Origin: Hydractinia symbiolongicarpus
Lineage: Eukaryota; Cnidaria; Hydrozoa; Anthoathecata; Hydractiniidae
Direction of reading: 5' to 3'
Assembly (NCBI RefSeq): GCF_029227915.1
Contig: NC_079877.1
Location: 2,294,001 to 2,358,000 of the forward strand
Length of the DNA: 64,000 nt
Positions 21,501 to 33,428 of this stretch are shown here, in pieces. Each line of letters starts with the position of its first letter. The stretch's first letter is position 1. A program made the translations under genes and the position numbers. Under the pieces are notes generated by a model that worked only from the letters and a program-made list of their open reading frames with translations, was not told the DNA's origin and searched no databases.

Positions 21501-24173
21501 CGCGCTGAGGAAATAGAGACAGTTTCAAAAACTACATTTCAATGACTTTCTAACAGTTTTAATCCGTTTGAGTTGCAACGGTTGCGTCACATACTCGCAC
21601 CAACATGTATTTAGTGATTTTCTTCCCGTATTACTAAGTTATATCGCTTTCAACAGTGAAACGATTGACTGTGCGACTTAATTGAACTGATTTTGGACTT
21701 TGACCTTATAAATGTGATAAATGAGCAATTTTGACTACAAGAAATAACTCTTCTTATTTTGACATGATTGCTGGAACTCAGCGATTACACTGGGCGCTGT
21801 GGTAGCGCTTTATTTAAAAATTAAGATAAATAAGTCATTTTTAACTGTGGGACCAATCCTAGCCGTTATAGCGCGCTAAAGAAATAGAGACAGTTTCAAA
21901 AACTACATTTCATTGACTTTCTAACGGGGTCAATCCGTTTGAGTTACAACGGTTGCGTCACACATTCGTACCAACAAGTATTTAGTGATTTTTTTCCGAT
22001 ATTACTAAGTTGTATCGCTTTCAACAGTGAAACGATTGACTGTGGGACTTAATTGAACTGATTTTGGACTTCGACCTTATAAATGTAATAAATGAGCGAT
22101 TTTGACTACAAGAAATAACATTCTTCTTAATTTGACAAGATTGCTGGAACTCAGCGATTACACTGGGCGCTGTGGTAGCGCTTTATTTAAAAATTAAGAA
22201 AATAAGTTATTTTTTAGTGTGGGACCAATCCTAGCCGTTATTGCGCATTGAAGAAATAGAGACAGTTTCAAAAACTACATTTTATTGACTTTCTAACGGT
22301 GTCAATCCGTTTGAGTTACAACGGTTGCGTCACATATTCGCACCAACATGTATTTAGTGATTTTCTTCCGATATTACTAAGTTGTGTTTTTTTTAACAGT
22401 GAAACGATTGACTGTGGGAGTTAATTGAATGATTCTGGACTGTGACCTTACAAATGTGATGAAGGAGCTAATTGGTCTCCAAGGAATAACATTCTTCTTA
22501 ATTTGACATGATTGCTGGAACTCAGCGATTACGCTGGGCGCTGTGGTAGCGCTTTATTAAAAAATTAAGACAAATAAGTCATTTTTTACTGTGGGACTAG
22601 TCCTAGCCGTTAGTTCGGGCTGAAGAAATAGAGACAGTTTCGAAAACTCCATTTCATTGACTTTCTAACGGTGTCAATCCGTTTGAGTTACAACGGCTGC
22701 GTCACACATTCGTACCAACATGTATTTAGTGATTTTTTTCCGATATTACTCAGTTATATCGCTTTTAACAATGAAATGATTGACTGTGGGGCTTAATTGA
22801 GCTAGCTTTGGCCTGTGACTTTTTAAATGTGATAAGTGAGCCAACTGGACTCCAAGAAAAAACATTCTTCTTATTTTAACATGATTGTTGGAACTCAGCG
22901 ATTACACTTGGCGCAGTGGAAGCGCTTCATTTAAAAACTTAGATAAATAAGTCATTTTTTACTGTGGGACCAATCCTAGCCGTTATCGCGCGATGAAAAA
23001 TTGCGACAGTTTCAAAAACTACATTTCAATGACGTTCTAACGGTGTCAGTCCGTTTGAGTTACAACGGTTGGGTCACATATTTGTACCAACATGTATTTA
23101 GCGATATTTTTCTCATATTACTAGTTTGAATCGCTTTTAACAGTGAAACGATTGACTGTGGACTTAATTGAACTGATTTTGGACTTTGACCTTGTAAATG
23201 TGATAAGTGAGCCATTTTGACTACAAGAAATAACATTCTTCTTAATTTTACATGATTGCTGGAACTCAGCGATTACACTGGGCGCTGTGGTTGCGCTTTA
23301 TTTAAAAATTAAGATAAATAAGTCATTTTTTGCTGTGGGACGAATCCTAGTTGTTAGTTCGCGCTGAAAAAATAGAGACAGTTTCAAAAACTACATTTCA
23401 TTGACTTTCTAACAGTTTTAATCCGTTTGAGTTGCAACGGTAGCGTCACATATTCGCATCAACATGTATTTAGTGATTTTCTTCCCGTATTACTAAGTTG
23501 TATCGCTTTCAACAGTGCAAAGATTGACTGTGGAGCTTAATTGAGCTAGCTTTGGCCTGTGACCTTATAAATGTGATAAGTGATCCAACGGGACTCCAAG
23601 AAAAAACATTCTTCTTATTTTGACATGATTGTTGGAACTCAGCGATTACACTTGGCACAGTGGAAGCGCTTCATTAAAAAACTTAGATAAATAAGTCATT
23701 TTTTACTGTGGGACCAATCCTAGCCGTTATCGCGCACTGAAAAATTGCGACAGTTTGAAAAACTACATTTCAATGACGTTCTAACTGTATCAGTCCGTTT
23801 GAGTTACAACGGTTGCGTCACATATTCGTACCAACATGTATCTAGTGATTTTCTTCCGATATTACTAAGTTGTATTGGTTTTAACAGTGAAACGACTGAC
23901 TGTGGGAATTAATTCAACCAACTTTGGACTGTGACATGATAAATGTGATAAATGAGACAATTGCACTCCAAGAAATAACATTCTTCTTAATTTGACGTGA
24001 ATGCCGGAACTTAGCGATTAGATTGGGCGCTGTGGTAGCGCTTCATTTAAAAATTTAGATAAATAAGTCATTTTTTACTGTTGGACCAATCGTAGCCGTT
24101 GTCGCGCGCTGAAAAAATAGCAACAGTTTCAAAAACTACATTTCAATGACGTTCTAACGGTGTCAATCCGTTT
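18594..24173. repeat. Candidate 15-monomer master HOR unit (5,580 bp)
   Basis: Between the S copies at 18,594 and 24,174 lie fifteen monomers that are all distinguishable: 18594 S, 18964 T, 19335 u, 19708 y, 20080 z, 20452 u', 20825 p, 21197 q (ACATGAATTT), 21570 r (ACTCGCACC, GTGCGACTTAATTG), 21941 (CAACAAGTATTT, CTTCGACC), 22313 (GTTGTGTTTTTTTT), 22685 (TACTCAGTTATATC), 23057 (AGTTTGAATCGC), 23429 (GGTAGCGTCAC, GTGCAAAGATTG) and 23801 (u'-like). Length 5,580 bp equals 15 x 372. Parts of this same order recur at 10,406, 35,278, 40,486, 44,577, 46,434, 48,667, 50,155 and 51,271, usually with monomers missing. That it is ancestral is my inference; the order itself is visible. Confidence 0.7.
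20452..23056. repeat. Seven-monomer segment, complete form
   Basis: Monomers 20452, 20825, 21197, 21570, 21941, 22313 and 22685. At 46,434-48,666 and 48,667-50,898 the same segment occurs with six monomers each, but each lacks a different one. This copy therefore shows the full order from which both shortened units can be derived. Confidence 0.75.
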
Positions 24174-25459
24174 GAGTTACAACGGTATCGTCACATATTC
24201 GTACAAACATGTATTTAGTGATTTTTTTCCGATATTACTAAGTTGTATCGCTTTTAACAGTGAAACGATTGACTGTGGGACTTATTTGAACTGTTTCGGG
24301 ACTGTGACCTTATAAATGTTATAAATGAGCGAATTGGACTCCAAGGAATAACATTCTTCTTAATTCGACATGATTTGTTGAATTCAACGAGTACACAATG
24401 CTTTGTGGTAGTGCTTTTCTAAAAAATTTAGATAAATCAGTTTTTTTTTACTGCGGGACCAATCCTGGCCGTTAGCACGCGGCAAAAAGATAGAGGCATT
24501 CTCAAAAACTACATTTAATTGGTTTTTTGGCGGTATCAATCCGTTTGAGTTACAACGGTTGCGTCACATATTCGTACAACATGTATTTAGTGACATTTTT
24601 CCGATATTACTAAGTTATATCGCTTTTAACAATGAAATGATTGACTGTGGAGCTTAATTGAGCAAGCTTTGGCCTGTGACCTTATAAATGTGATAAGTGG
24701 GCCAACTGGACTCCAAGAAATAACATTCTTCTTCTTTAAACATGATTGTTGGAACTCAGCGATTACACTTGGCGCAGTGGAAGCGCTTCATTTAAAAACT
24801 TAGATAAATAAGTCATTTTTTACTGTGGGACTAATCCTAGCCGTTATCGTGCGCTGAAAAATTGCGACAGTTTCAAAAACTACATTTCAATGACGTTCTA
24901 ACGGTTTCAGTCCGTTTGAGTTACAACGGTTGGGTCACATATTTGTACCAACATGTATTTAGCGATATTTTTCTCATATTACTAGTTTGCATCGCTTTTA
25001 ACAGTGAAACGATTGACTGTGGGACTTAATTGAACTGATTTTGGACTGTGACCTTACAAATGTTTTAAGTGAGGAAATTGGACTCTAAGAAATGACATTC
25101 TTCTTAATTTGACATGATTGTAGGAACTCAGCGATTACACTGTGCCCTGTGGTAGTGATTCATTTAAAAATTTAGATAAATAAGTCAATTTTACTGTGGG
25201 ACCAATAATAGCCGTTAGCGCGCGCTAAAGACATAGAGACAGTTTCGAAAACTCCATTTCATTGACTTTCTAACGGTGTCAATCCATTTGAGTTACAACG
25301 GTTGCGTCACAAATTCGTACCAACTTGTATTTAGTGATTTTCTTCCGGTATTACTAAGTTGTATCGCTTTCAACAGTGAAACGATTGACTGTGGGACTTA
25401 AATGAACTGATTTTGGACTTTGACCTTATAAATGTGATAAATGAGCAATTTTGACTACA
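21741..25459. repeat. 10-monomer tandem duplication, copy 1 (3,719 bp)
   Basis: Offset to copy 2 is 3,719 bp (21941/25660, 22313/26032, 22685/26404 and so on), changing to 3,718 after an extra T in a T-run near 24,441. The breakpoint lies in the tract shared by 21,700-21,741 and 25,420-25,461, bracketed by the marker TTAAATGAACTG to its left and GAAATAACTCTTC to its right. Monomers: 21941, 22313, 22685, 23057, 23429, 23801, 24174 (S, with a base change and one inserted T), 24547 (T), 24918 and 25290. Confidence 0.9.
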
Positions 25460-28400
25460 AGAAATAACTCTTCTTAATTTGACATGATTGCTGGAACTCA
25501 GCGATTACACTGAACGCTGTGGTAGCGCTTTATTTAAAAATTAAGATAAATAAGTCATTTTTAACTGTGGGACCAATCCTAGCCGTTATGGCGCGCTAAA
25601 AAATAGAGACAGTTTCAAAAACTACATTTCATTGACTTTCTAACGGGGTCAATCCGTTTGAGTTACAACGGTTGCGTCACACATTCGTACCATCAAGTAT
25701 TTAGTGATTTTTTTCCGGTATTACTAAGTTGTATCGCTTTCAACAGTGAAACGATTGACTGTGGGACTTAATTGAACTGATTTTGGACTTCGACCTTATA
25801 AATGTAATAAATGAGCGATTTTGACTACAAGAAATAACATTCTTCTTAATTTGACAAGATTGCTGGAACTCAGCGATTACACTGGGCGCTGTGGTAGCGC
25901 TTTATTTAAAAATTAAGAAAATAAGTTATTTTTTAGTGTGGGACCAATCCTAGCCGTTATCGCGCATTGAAGAAATAGAGACAGTTTCAAAAACTACATT
26001 TTATTGACTTTCTAACGGTGTCAATCCGTTTGAGTTACAACGGTTGCGTTACATATTCGCACCAACATGTATTTAGTGATTTTCTTCCGATATTACTAAG
26101 TTGTGTTTTTTTTAACAGTGAAACGATTGACTGTGGGAGTTAATTGAATGATTCTGGACTGTGACCTTACAAATGTGATGAAGGAGCTAATTGGTCTCCA
26201 AGGAATAACATTCTTCTTAATTTGACATGATTGCTGGAACTCAGCGATTACGCTGGGCGCTGTGGTAGCGCTTTATTAAAAAATTAAGACAAATAAGTCA
26301 TTTTTTACTGTGGGACTAGTCCTAGCCGTTAGTTCGGGCTGAAGAAATAGAGACAGTTTCGAAAACTCCATTTCATTGACTTTCTAACGGTGTCAATCCG
26401 TTTGAGTTACAACGGCTGCGTCACACATTCGTACCAACATGTATTTAGTGATTTTTTTCCGATATTACTCAGTTATATCGCTTTTAACAATGAAATGATT
26501 GACTGTGGGGCTTAATTGAGCTAGCTTTGGCCTGTGATTTTATAAATGTGATAAGTGAGCCAACTGGACTCCAAGAAAAAACATTCTTCTTATTTTAACA
26601 TGATTGTTGGAACTCAGCGATTACACTTGGCGCAGTGGAAGCGCTTCATTTAAAAACTTAGATAAATAAGTCATTTTTTACTGTGGGACCAATCCTAGCC
26701 GTTATCGCGCGATGAAAAATTGCGACAGTTTCAAAAACTACATTTCAATGACGTTCTAACGGTGTCAGTCCGTTTGAGTTACAACGGTTGGGTCACATAT
26801 TTGTACCAACATGTATTTAGCGATATTTTTCTCATATTACTAGTTTGAATCGCTTTTAACAGTGAAACGATTGACTGTGGACTTAATTGAACTGATTTTG
26901 GACTTTGACCTTGTAAATGTGATAAGTGAGCCATTTTGACTACAAGAAATAACATTCTTCTTAATTTTACATGATTGCTGGAACTCAGCGATTACACTGG
27001 GCGCTGTGGTTGTGCTTTATTTAAAAATTAAGATAAATAAGTCATTTTTTGCTGTGGGACGAATCCTACTTGTTAGTTCGCGCTGAAAAAATAGAGACAG
27101 TTTCAAAAACTACATTTCATTGACTTTCTAACAGTTTTAATCCGTTTGAGTTGCAACGGTAGCGTCACATATTCGCATCAACATGTATTTAGTGATTTTC
27201 TTCCCGTATTACTAAGTTGTATCGCTTTCAACAGTGCAAAGATTGACTGTGGAGCTTAATTGAGCTAGCTTTGGCCTGTGACCTTATAAATGTGATAAGT
27301 GATCCAACGGGACTCCAAGAAAAAACATTCTTCTTATTTTGACATGATTGTTGGAACTCAGCGATTACACTTGGCACAGTGGAAGCGCTTCATTAAAAAA
27401 CTTAGATAAATAAGTCATTTTTTACTGTGGGACCAATCCTAGCCGTTATCGCGCACTGAAAAATTGCGACAGTTTGAAAAACTACATTTCAATGACGTTC
27501 TAACTGTATCAGTCCGTTTGAGTTACAACGGTTGCGTCACATATTCGTACCAACATGTATCTAGTGATTTTCTTCCGATATTACTAAGTTGTATTGGTTT
27601 TAACAGTGAAACGACTGACTGTGGGAATTAATTCAACTAACTTTGGACTGTGACCTGATAAATGTGATAAATGAGACAATTGCACTCCAAGAAATAACAT
27701 TCTTCTTAATTTGACGTGAATGCCGGAACTTAGCGATTAGATTGGGCGCTGTGGTAGCGCTTCATTTAAAAATTTAGATAAATAAGTCATTTTTTACTGT
27801 GGGACCAATCGTAGCCGTTGTCGCGCGCTGAAAAAATAGCAACAGTTTCAAAAACTACATTTCAATGACGTTCTAACGGTGTCAATCCGTTTGAGTTACA
27901 ACGGTATCGTCACATATTCGTACAAACATGTATTTAGTGATTTTTTTCCGATATTACTAAGTTGTATCGCTTTTAACAGTGAAACGATTGACTGTGGGAC
28001 TTATTTGAACTGTTTCGGGACTGTGACCTTATAAATGTTATAAATGAGCGAATTGGACTCCAAGGAATAACATTCTTCTTAATTCGACATGATTTGTTGA
28101 ATTCAACTAGTACACAATGCTTTGTGGTAGTGCTTTTTTAAAAAATTTAGATAAATCAGTTTTTTTTACTGCGGGACCAATCCTGGCCGTTAGCACGCGG
28201 CAAAAAGATAGAGGTATTCTCAAAAACTACATTTAATTGGTTTTTTGGCGGTATCAATCCGTTTGAGTTACAACGGTTGCGTCACATATTCGTACAACAT
28301 GTATTTAGTGACATTTTTCCGATATTACTAAGTTATATCGCTTTTAACAATGAAATGATTGACTGTGGAGCTTAATTGAGCAAGCTTTGGCCTGTGACCT

Positions 28401-28805
28401 TATAAATGTGATAAGTGGGCCAACTGGACTCCAAGAAATAACATTCTTCTTCTTTTGACATGATTGTTGGAACTCAGCGATTACACTTGGCGCAGTGGAA
28501 GCGCTTCATTTAAAAACTTAGATAAATAAGTCAATTTTACTGTGGGACCAATAATAGCCGTTAGCGCGCGCTAAAGACATAGAGACAGTTTCGAAAACTC
28601 CATTTCATTGACTTTCTAACGGTGTCAATCCATTTGAGTTACAACGGTTGCGTCACAAATTCGTACCAACTTGTATTTAGTGATTTTCTTCCGGTATTAC
28701 TAAGTTGTATCGCTTTCAACAGTGAAACGATTGACTGTGGGACTTAAATGAACTGATTTTGGACTTTGACCTTATAAATTTGATAAATGAGCAATTTTGA
28801 CTACA
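25460..28805. repeat. 10-monomer tandem duplication, copy 2, one monomer short
   Basis: Monomers 25660, 26032, 26404, 26776, 27148, 27520, 27893 (S), 28265 (T fused to the following type) and 28636. Shared private variants with copy 1 include CTGTTTCGGGACTG (24,291 and 28,010), GTGCAAAGATTG and ACTCAGTTATATC. Offset drops from 3,718 to 3,346 bp at about 28,530 because copy 2 lacks one monomer. Confidence 0.9.
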
Positions 28806-30127
28806 AGAAATAACATTCTTTTTAATTTGACATGATTGCTGGAACTTAGCGATTACACTGGGCGCTGTGGTAGCGCTTCATTTAAAAATTTAGATAAATA
28901 AGTCATTCTTTACTGTGGGACCAATCGTAGCCGTTGTCGCGCGCTGAAAAAATAGCGACAGTTTCAAAAACTACATTTCAATGACGTTCTAACTGTGTCA
29001 GTCCGTTTGAGTTACAACGGTTAGGACACATATTTGTACCAACATGTATTTAGCAATACTTTTCTCATATTACTAGTTTGCATCGCTTTTAACAGTGAAA
29101 CGATTGACTGTGGGACTTAATTGAACTGATTTTGGACTGTGATCTTATAAATATTATAAGTGAGAAAATTGGATTCTGAGAAATGACATTCTTCTTAATT
29201 TTACATGATTGCCGGAACTCAGCGATTACACTGGGCGCTGTGGTTGCGCTTTATTTAAAAATTAAGATAAATAAGTCATTTTTTACTGTGGGACGAATCC
29301 TAGTCGTTTGTTCGCGCTGAAGAAATAGAGACAGTTTCAAAAACTACATTTCATTGACTTTCTAACAGTTTTAATCCGTTTGAGTTGCAACGGTTGCGTC
29401 GCATATTCGCACCAACATGTATTTATTGATTTTCTTCCGGTATTACTAAGTTGTATCGCTTTCAACAGTGAAACGATTGACTGTGGGACTTAATTGAACT
29501 GATTTTGGACTTTGACCTTATAAATGTGATAAATGAGCAATTTTGACTACAAGAAATAACATTCTTCTTAATTTGACAAGATTGCTGGAACGCAGCGATT
29601 ACACTGGGCGCTGTGGTAGCGCTTTATTTGAAAATTATGATAAATAAGTCATTTTTTACTGTGGGACGAATCCTAGTCGTTTGTTCGCGCTGAAGAAATA
29701 GAGACAGTTTCAAAAACTACATTTCATTGACTTTCTAACAGTTTTAATCCGTTTGAGTTGCAACGGTTGCGTCGCATATTCGCACCAACATGTATTTATG
29801 GATTTTCTTCCGGTATTACTAAGTTGTATCGATTTCAACAGTGAAACGATTGACTGTGGGACTTAATTGAACTGATTTTGGACTTTGACCTTATAAATGT
29901 GATAAATGAGCAATTTTGACTACAAGAAATAACATTCTTCTTAAGTTGGCATGATTGCTGGAACTCAGCGATTACACTGGGCGCTGTGGTAGCGCTTTAT
30001 TTGAAAATTAAGATAAATAAGTCATTTTTTACTGTGGGACCAGTCCTAGCCGTTAGCGCGCGCTGAAGAAATAGAGACAGTTTCAAAAACTACATTTCTT
30101 TGACTTTCTAACGGTGTCAATCCGTTT
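27893..30127. repeat. 7-mer derivative with six monomers
   Basis: Monomers 27893 (S), 28265 (fused T/a), 28636 (b, ACTTGTATTT), 29009 (c, GCAATACTTTTCTC), 29382 (d) and 29755 (d-like, ATTTATGGATTTTC). This is the 7-mer order seen at 3,334-5,940 minus one monomer through the 28,518 junction. The S-to-S spacing is therefore 2,235 bp. That resembles the 6-mer HOR period near 6-10 kb, but the monomer content is different. Confidence 0.85.
28518..28533. other. Junction of a one-monomer loss (10-mer copy 2)
   Basis: The 16 bases TTAGATAAATAAGTCA are common to the T monomer and the monomer after it. To the left the sequence is T (TTTAAAAAC); to the right it is the next type (ATTTTACTG, then CCAATAATAGCC). 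In copy 1 the two tracts lie at about 24,800 and 25,172, one monomer apart. Confidence 0.87.
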
Positions 30128-30499
30128 GAGTTACAACGGTATCGTCACATATTCGTACAAACATGTATTTAGTGATTTTTTTCCGATATTACTAAGTTGT
30201 ATCGCTTTTAACAGTGAAACGATTGACTGTGGGACTTATTTGAACTGTTTCGGGACTGTGACCTTATAAATGTTATAAATGAGCGAATTGGACTCCAAGG
30301 AATAACATTCTTCTTAATTCGACATGATTTGTTGAATTCAACGAGTACACAATGCTTTGTGGTAGTGCTTTTTTAAAAAATTTAGACAAATCAGTTTTTT
30401 TTACTGCGGGACCAATCCTGGCCGTTAGCACGCGGCAAAAAGATAGAGGCATTCTCAAAAACTACATTTAATTGGTTTTTTGGCGGTATCAATCCGTTT

Positions 30500-30810
30500 G
30501 AGTTACAACGGTTGCGTCACATATTCGTACAACATGTATTTAGTGACATTTTTCCGATATTACTAAGTTATATCGCTTTTAACAATGAAATGATTGACTG
30601 TGGAGCTTAATTGAGCAAGCTTTGGCCTGTGACCTTATAAATGTGATAAGTGGGCCAACTGGAGTCCAAGAAATAACATTCTTCTTCTTTTGACATGATT
30701 GTTGGTCATTTTTTACTGTGGGACTAATCCTAGCCGTTATCGTGCGCTGAAATATTGCGACAGTTTCAAAAACTACATTTCAATGACGTTCTAACGGTTT
30801 CAGTCCGTTT
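30500..30810. repeat. Shortest monomer, 311 bp, 60-bp internal deletion
   Basis: At 30,705/30,706 GATTGTTGG runs straight into TCATTTTTTACTG. Other T monomers have 60 bases between these, covering the AACTCAGCGATTACAC block, the GCGC hairpin and the TTAGATAAATAAG tract. Only a single shared G is seen at the edges, so this is an end-joining-like event and not an in-register exchange. No other copy shows it. Confidence 0.9.
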
Positions 30811-32301
30811 GAGTTACAACGGTTGGGTCACATATTTGTACCAACATGTATTTAGCGATATTTTTCTCATATTACTAGTTTGCATCGCTTTTAACAGTGA
30901 AACGATTGACTGTGGGACTTAATTGAACTGATTTTGGACTGTGACCTTACAAATGTTTTAAGTGAGGAAATTGGACTCTAAGAAATGACATTCTTCTTAA
31001 TTTGACATGATTGTAGGAACTCAGCGATTACACTGTGCCCTGTGGTAGTGATTCATTTTAAAATTTAGATAAATAAGTCAATTTTACTGTGGGACCAATA
31101 ATAGCCGTTAGCGCGCGCTAAAGACATAGAGACAGTTTCGAGAACTCCATTTCATTGACTTTCTAACGGTGTCAATCCATTTGAGTTACAACGGTTGCGT
31201 AACAAATTCGTACCAACTTGTATTTAGTGATTTTCTTCCGGTATTACTAAGTTGTATCGCTTTCAACAGTGAAACGATTGACTGTGGGACTTAAATGAAC
31301 TGATTTTGGACTTTGACCTTATAAATGTGATAAATGAGCAATTTTGACTACAAGAAATAACATTCTTTTTAATTTGACATGATTGCTGGAACTCAGCGAT
31401 TACACTGGGCGCTGTGGTAGCGCTTCATTTAAAAATTTAGATAAATAAGTCATTCTTTACTGTGGGACCAATCGTAGCCGTTGTCGCGCGCTGAAAAAAT
31501 AGCGACAGTTTCAAAAACTACATTTTAATGACGTTCTAACTGTGTCAGTCCGTTTGAGTTACAACGGTTAGGACACATATTTGTACCAACATGTTTTTAG
31601 CGATACTTTTCTCATATTACTAGTTTGCATCGCTTTTAACAGTGAAACGATTGACTGTGGGACTTAATTGAACTGATTTTGGACTGTGATCTTATAAATG
31701 TTATAAGTGAGAAAATTGGACTCTGAGAAATGACATTCTTCTTAATTTTACATGATTGCTGGAACTCAGCGATTACACTGGGCGCTGTGGTTGCGCTTTA
31801 TTTAAAAATTAAGATAAATAAGTCATTTTTTACTGTGGGACGAATCCTAGTCGTTTGTTCGCGCTGAAGAAATAGAGACAGTTTCAAAAACTACATTTCA
31901 TTGACTTTCTAACAGTTTTAATCCGTTTGAGTTGCAACGGTTGCGTCGCATATTCGCACCAACATGTATTTATTGATTTTCTTCCGGTATTACTAAGTTG
32001 TATCGCTTTCAACAGTGAAACGATTGACTGTGGGACTTAATTGAACTGATTTTGGACTTTGACCTTATAAATGTGATAAATGAGCAATTTTGACTACAAG
32101 AAATAACATTCTTCTTAATTTGACAAGATTGCTGGAACTCAGCGATTACACTGGGCGCTGTGGTAGCGCTTTATTTGAAAATTATGATAAATAAGTCATT
32201 TTTTACTGTGGGACGAATCCTAGTCGTTTGTTTGCGCTGAAGAAATAGAGACAGTTTCAAAAACTACATTTCATTGACTTTCTAACAGTTTTAATCCGTT
32301 T

Positions 32302-32671
32302 GAGTTGCAACGGTTGCGTCGCATATTCGCACCAACATGTATTTATGGATTTTCTTCCGCTATTACTAAGTTGTATCGCTTTAACAGTGAAACGATTGAC
32401 TGTGGGACTTAATTGAACTGATTTTGGACTTTGACCTTATAAATGTGATAAATGAGCAATTTTGACTACAAGAAATAACATTCTTCTTAATTTGACATGA
32501 TTGCTGCATTTCAGGAATTACACTAGGCTTGGGGTAGTGCTTTATTTAAAAACTTAGATAAATAAGTCATAATTATTGTGGGACCAATCTTGGCCGTTAG
32601 CACGCGCTGAATAAATAAGAATAGTTTCAATAACTACGTTTCATTGACTTTCTAGCGGTATCAATCCGTTT
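32302..32671. repeat. Monomer with a strongly diverged second half
   Basis: The first 200 bp are ordinary d type. From about 32,504 it reads GCTGCATTTCAGGAATTACAC, CTAGGCTTGGGGTAGTGC, TCATAATTATTGTGGG, CCAATCTTGGCCGTTAGCACGC, AATAAATAAGAATAG and TCTAGCGGTATC. Several of these (CTTGGCCGTTAGCACGC, GCGGTATC) are close to S-type variants and to the diverged monomers at 53.7-55.2 kb, so it looks like an old S relative joined to a younger monomer. Its twin is 37,510-37,879 in the second 14-mer copy. Confidence 0.82.
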
Positions 32672-33269
32672 GAGTTACAACGGTGTCGTCACATATTCGT
32701 ACCAACATGTATTTAGTGATTTTTTTCCGATATTACTAAGTTGTATCGCTTTTAACAGTGAAACGATTGACTGTGGGACTTATTTGAACTGATTCTGGAC
32801 TGTGACCTTATAAATGTTATAAATGAGCGAATTGGACTCCAAGGAATAACATACTTCTTAATTCGACATTATTTGTTGAATTCAGCGAGTACACAATGCT
32901 TTGTGGTAGTGCTTTTTTAAAAAATTTAGATAAATCAGTTTTTTTTACTGCGGGACCAATCCTGGCCGTTAGCACGCGGCAAAAAAATAGAGGCATTCTC
33001 AAAAACTACATTTAATTGGTTTTTTGGCGGTATCAATCCGTTTGAGTTACAACGGTTGCGTCACATATTCGTACCAACATGTATTTATTGATTTTCTTCC
33101 GGTATTACTAAGTTGTATCGCTTTCAACAGTGAAACGATTGACTGTGGGACTTAATTGAACTGATTTTGGACTTTGACCTTATAAATGTGATAAACGAGC
33201 AATTTTGACTACAAGAAATAACATTCTTCTTAATTTGACATGATTGCTGGAACTCAGCGATTACACTGG

Positions 33270-33284
33270 GCGCTGTGGTAGCGC
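33270..33284. other. Conserved hairpin-forming motif (example copy)
   Basis: GCGCTGTGGTAGCGC can pair GCGCT with AGCGC around a GTGGT loop. It lies about 229 bp after the monomer start and appears in this form in most x, u, d and right-flank types. Variants keep a 4-bp GCGC stem (GCGCTGTGGTTGCGC; GCGCAGTGGAAGCGC in T). Other types lose it (ACCCTGTGGTAGTG; S has ATGCTTTGTGGTAGTGC). A role is not shown; cruciform extrusion or protein binding are possibilities. Confidence 0.6.
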
Positions 33285-33398
33285 TTTATTTAAAAATTAA
33301 GATAAATAAGTCATTTTTTACTGTGGGACCAGTCCTAGCCGTTAGCGCGAGCTGAAGAAATAGCGACAGTTTCAAAAACTACATTTCATTGACGTTCT

Positions 33399-33428
33399 AA
33401 CGGTGTCAATCCGTTTGAGTTACAACGG
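33399..33428. other. AACGG-N7-CCGTT-N8-AACGG motif at the monomer boundary (example copy)
   Basis: AACGG at 33,399, CCGTT at 33,411 and AACGG at 33,424 allow two alternative 5-bp hairpins with loops TGTCAAT and TGAGTTAC. The CCGTT-TGAGTTAC-AACGG half is among the most constant sequences of the whole array. The first AACGG is lost in types with AACAGTTTTAATCCG or AACTGTATCAGTCCG. A fourth copy, in GCCGTTAGC, lies about 110 bp upstream. TAACGG and CAACGG both fit the Myb-type core YAACKG; binding is inference only. Confidence 0.55.

Larger units (their letters stand above)
30128..32671. repeat. 7-monomer HOR with a 60-bp deletion
   Basis: Monomers 30128 (S), 30500 (T, shortened), 30811 (a), 31183 (b), 31556 (c), 31929 (d) and 32302 (d with a diverged second half). 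The order equals that of 3,334-5,940, about 27 kb to the left. S-to-S distance is 2,544 bp: seven monomers less 60 bp. Confidence 0.87.

Noticed and set aside
8174-30127. Treating the 2,232-bp (6-10 kb) and 2,235-bp (27.9-30.1 kb) S-to-S spacings as the same 6-mer HOR
   Set aside because: Monomer content differs: the first is S-T-u-v-w-x, the second is the S-T-a-b-c-d-d 7-mer minus one monomer. Equal length is coincidence of register.
33285-33295. AATAAA polyadenylation signal on the minus strand (TTTATT)
   Set aside because: A six-base AT motif expected by chance, with no transcript unit to belong to.
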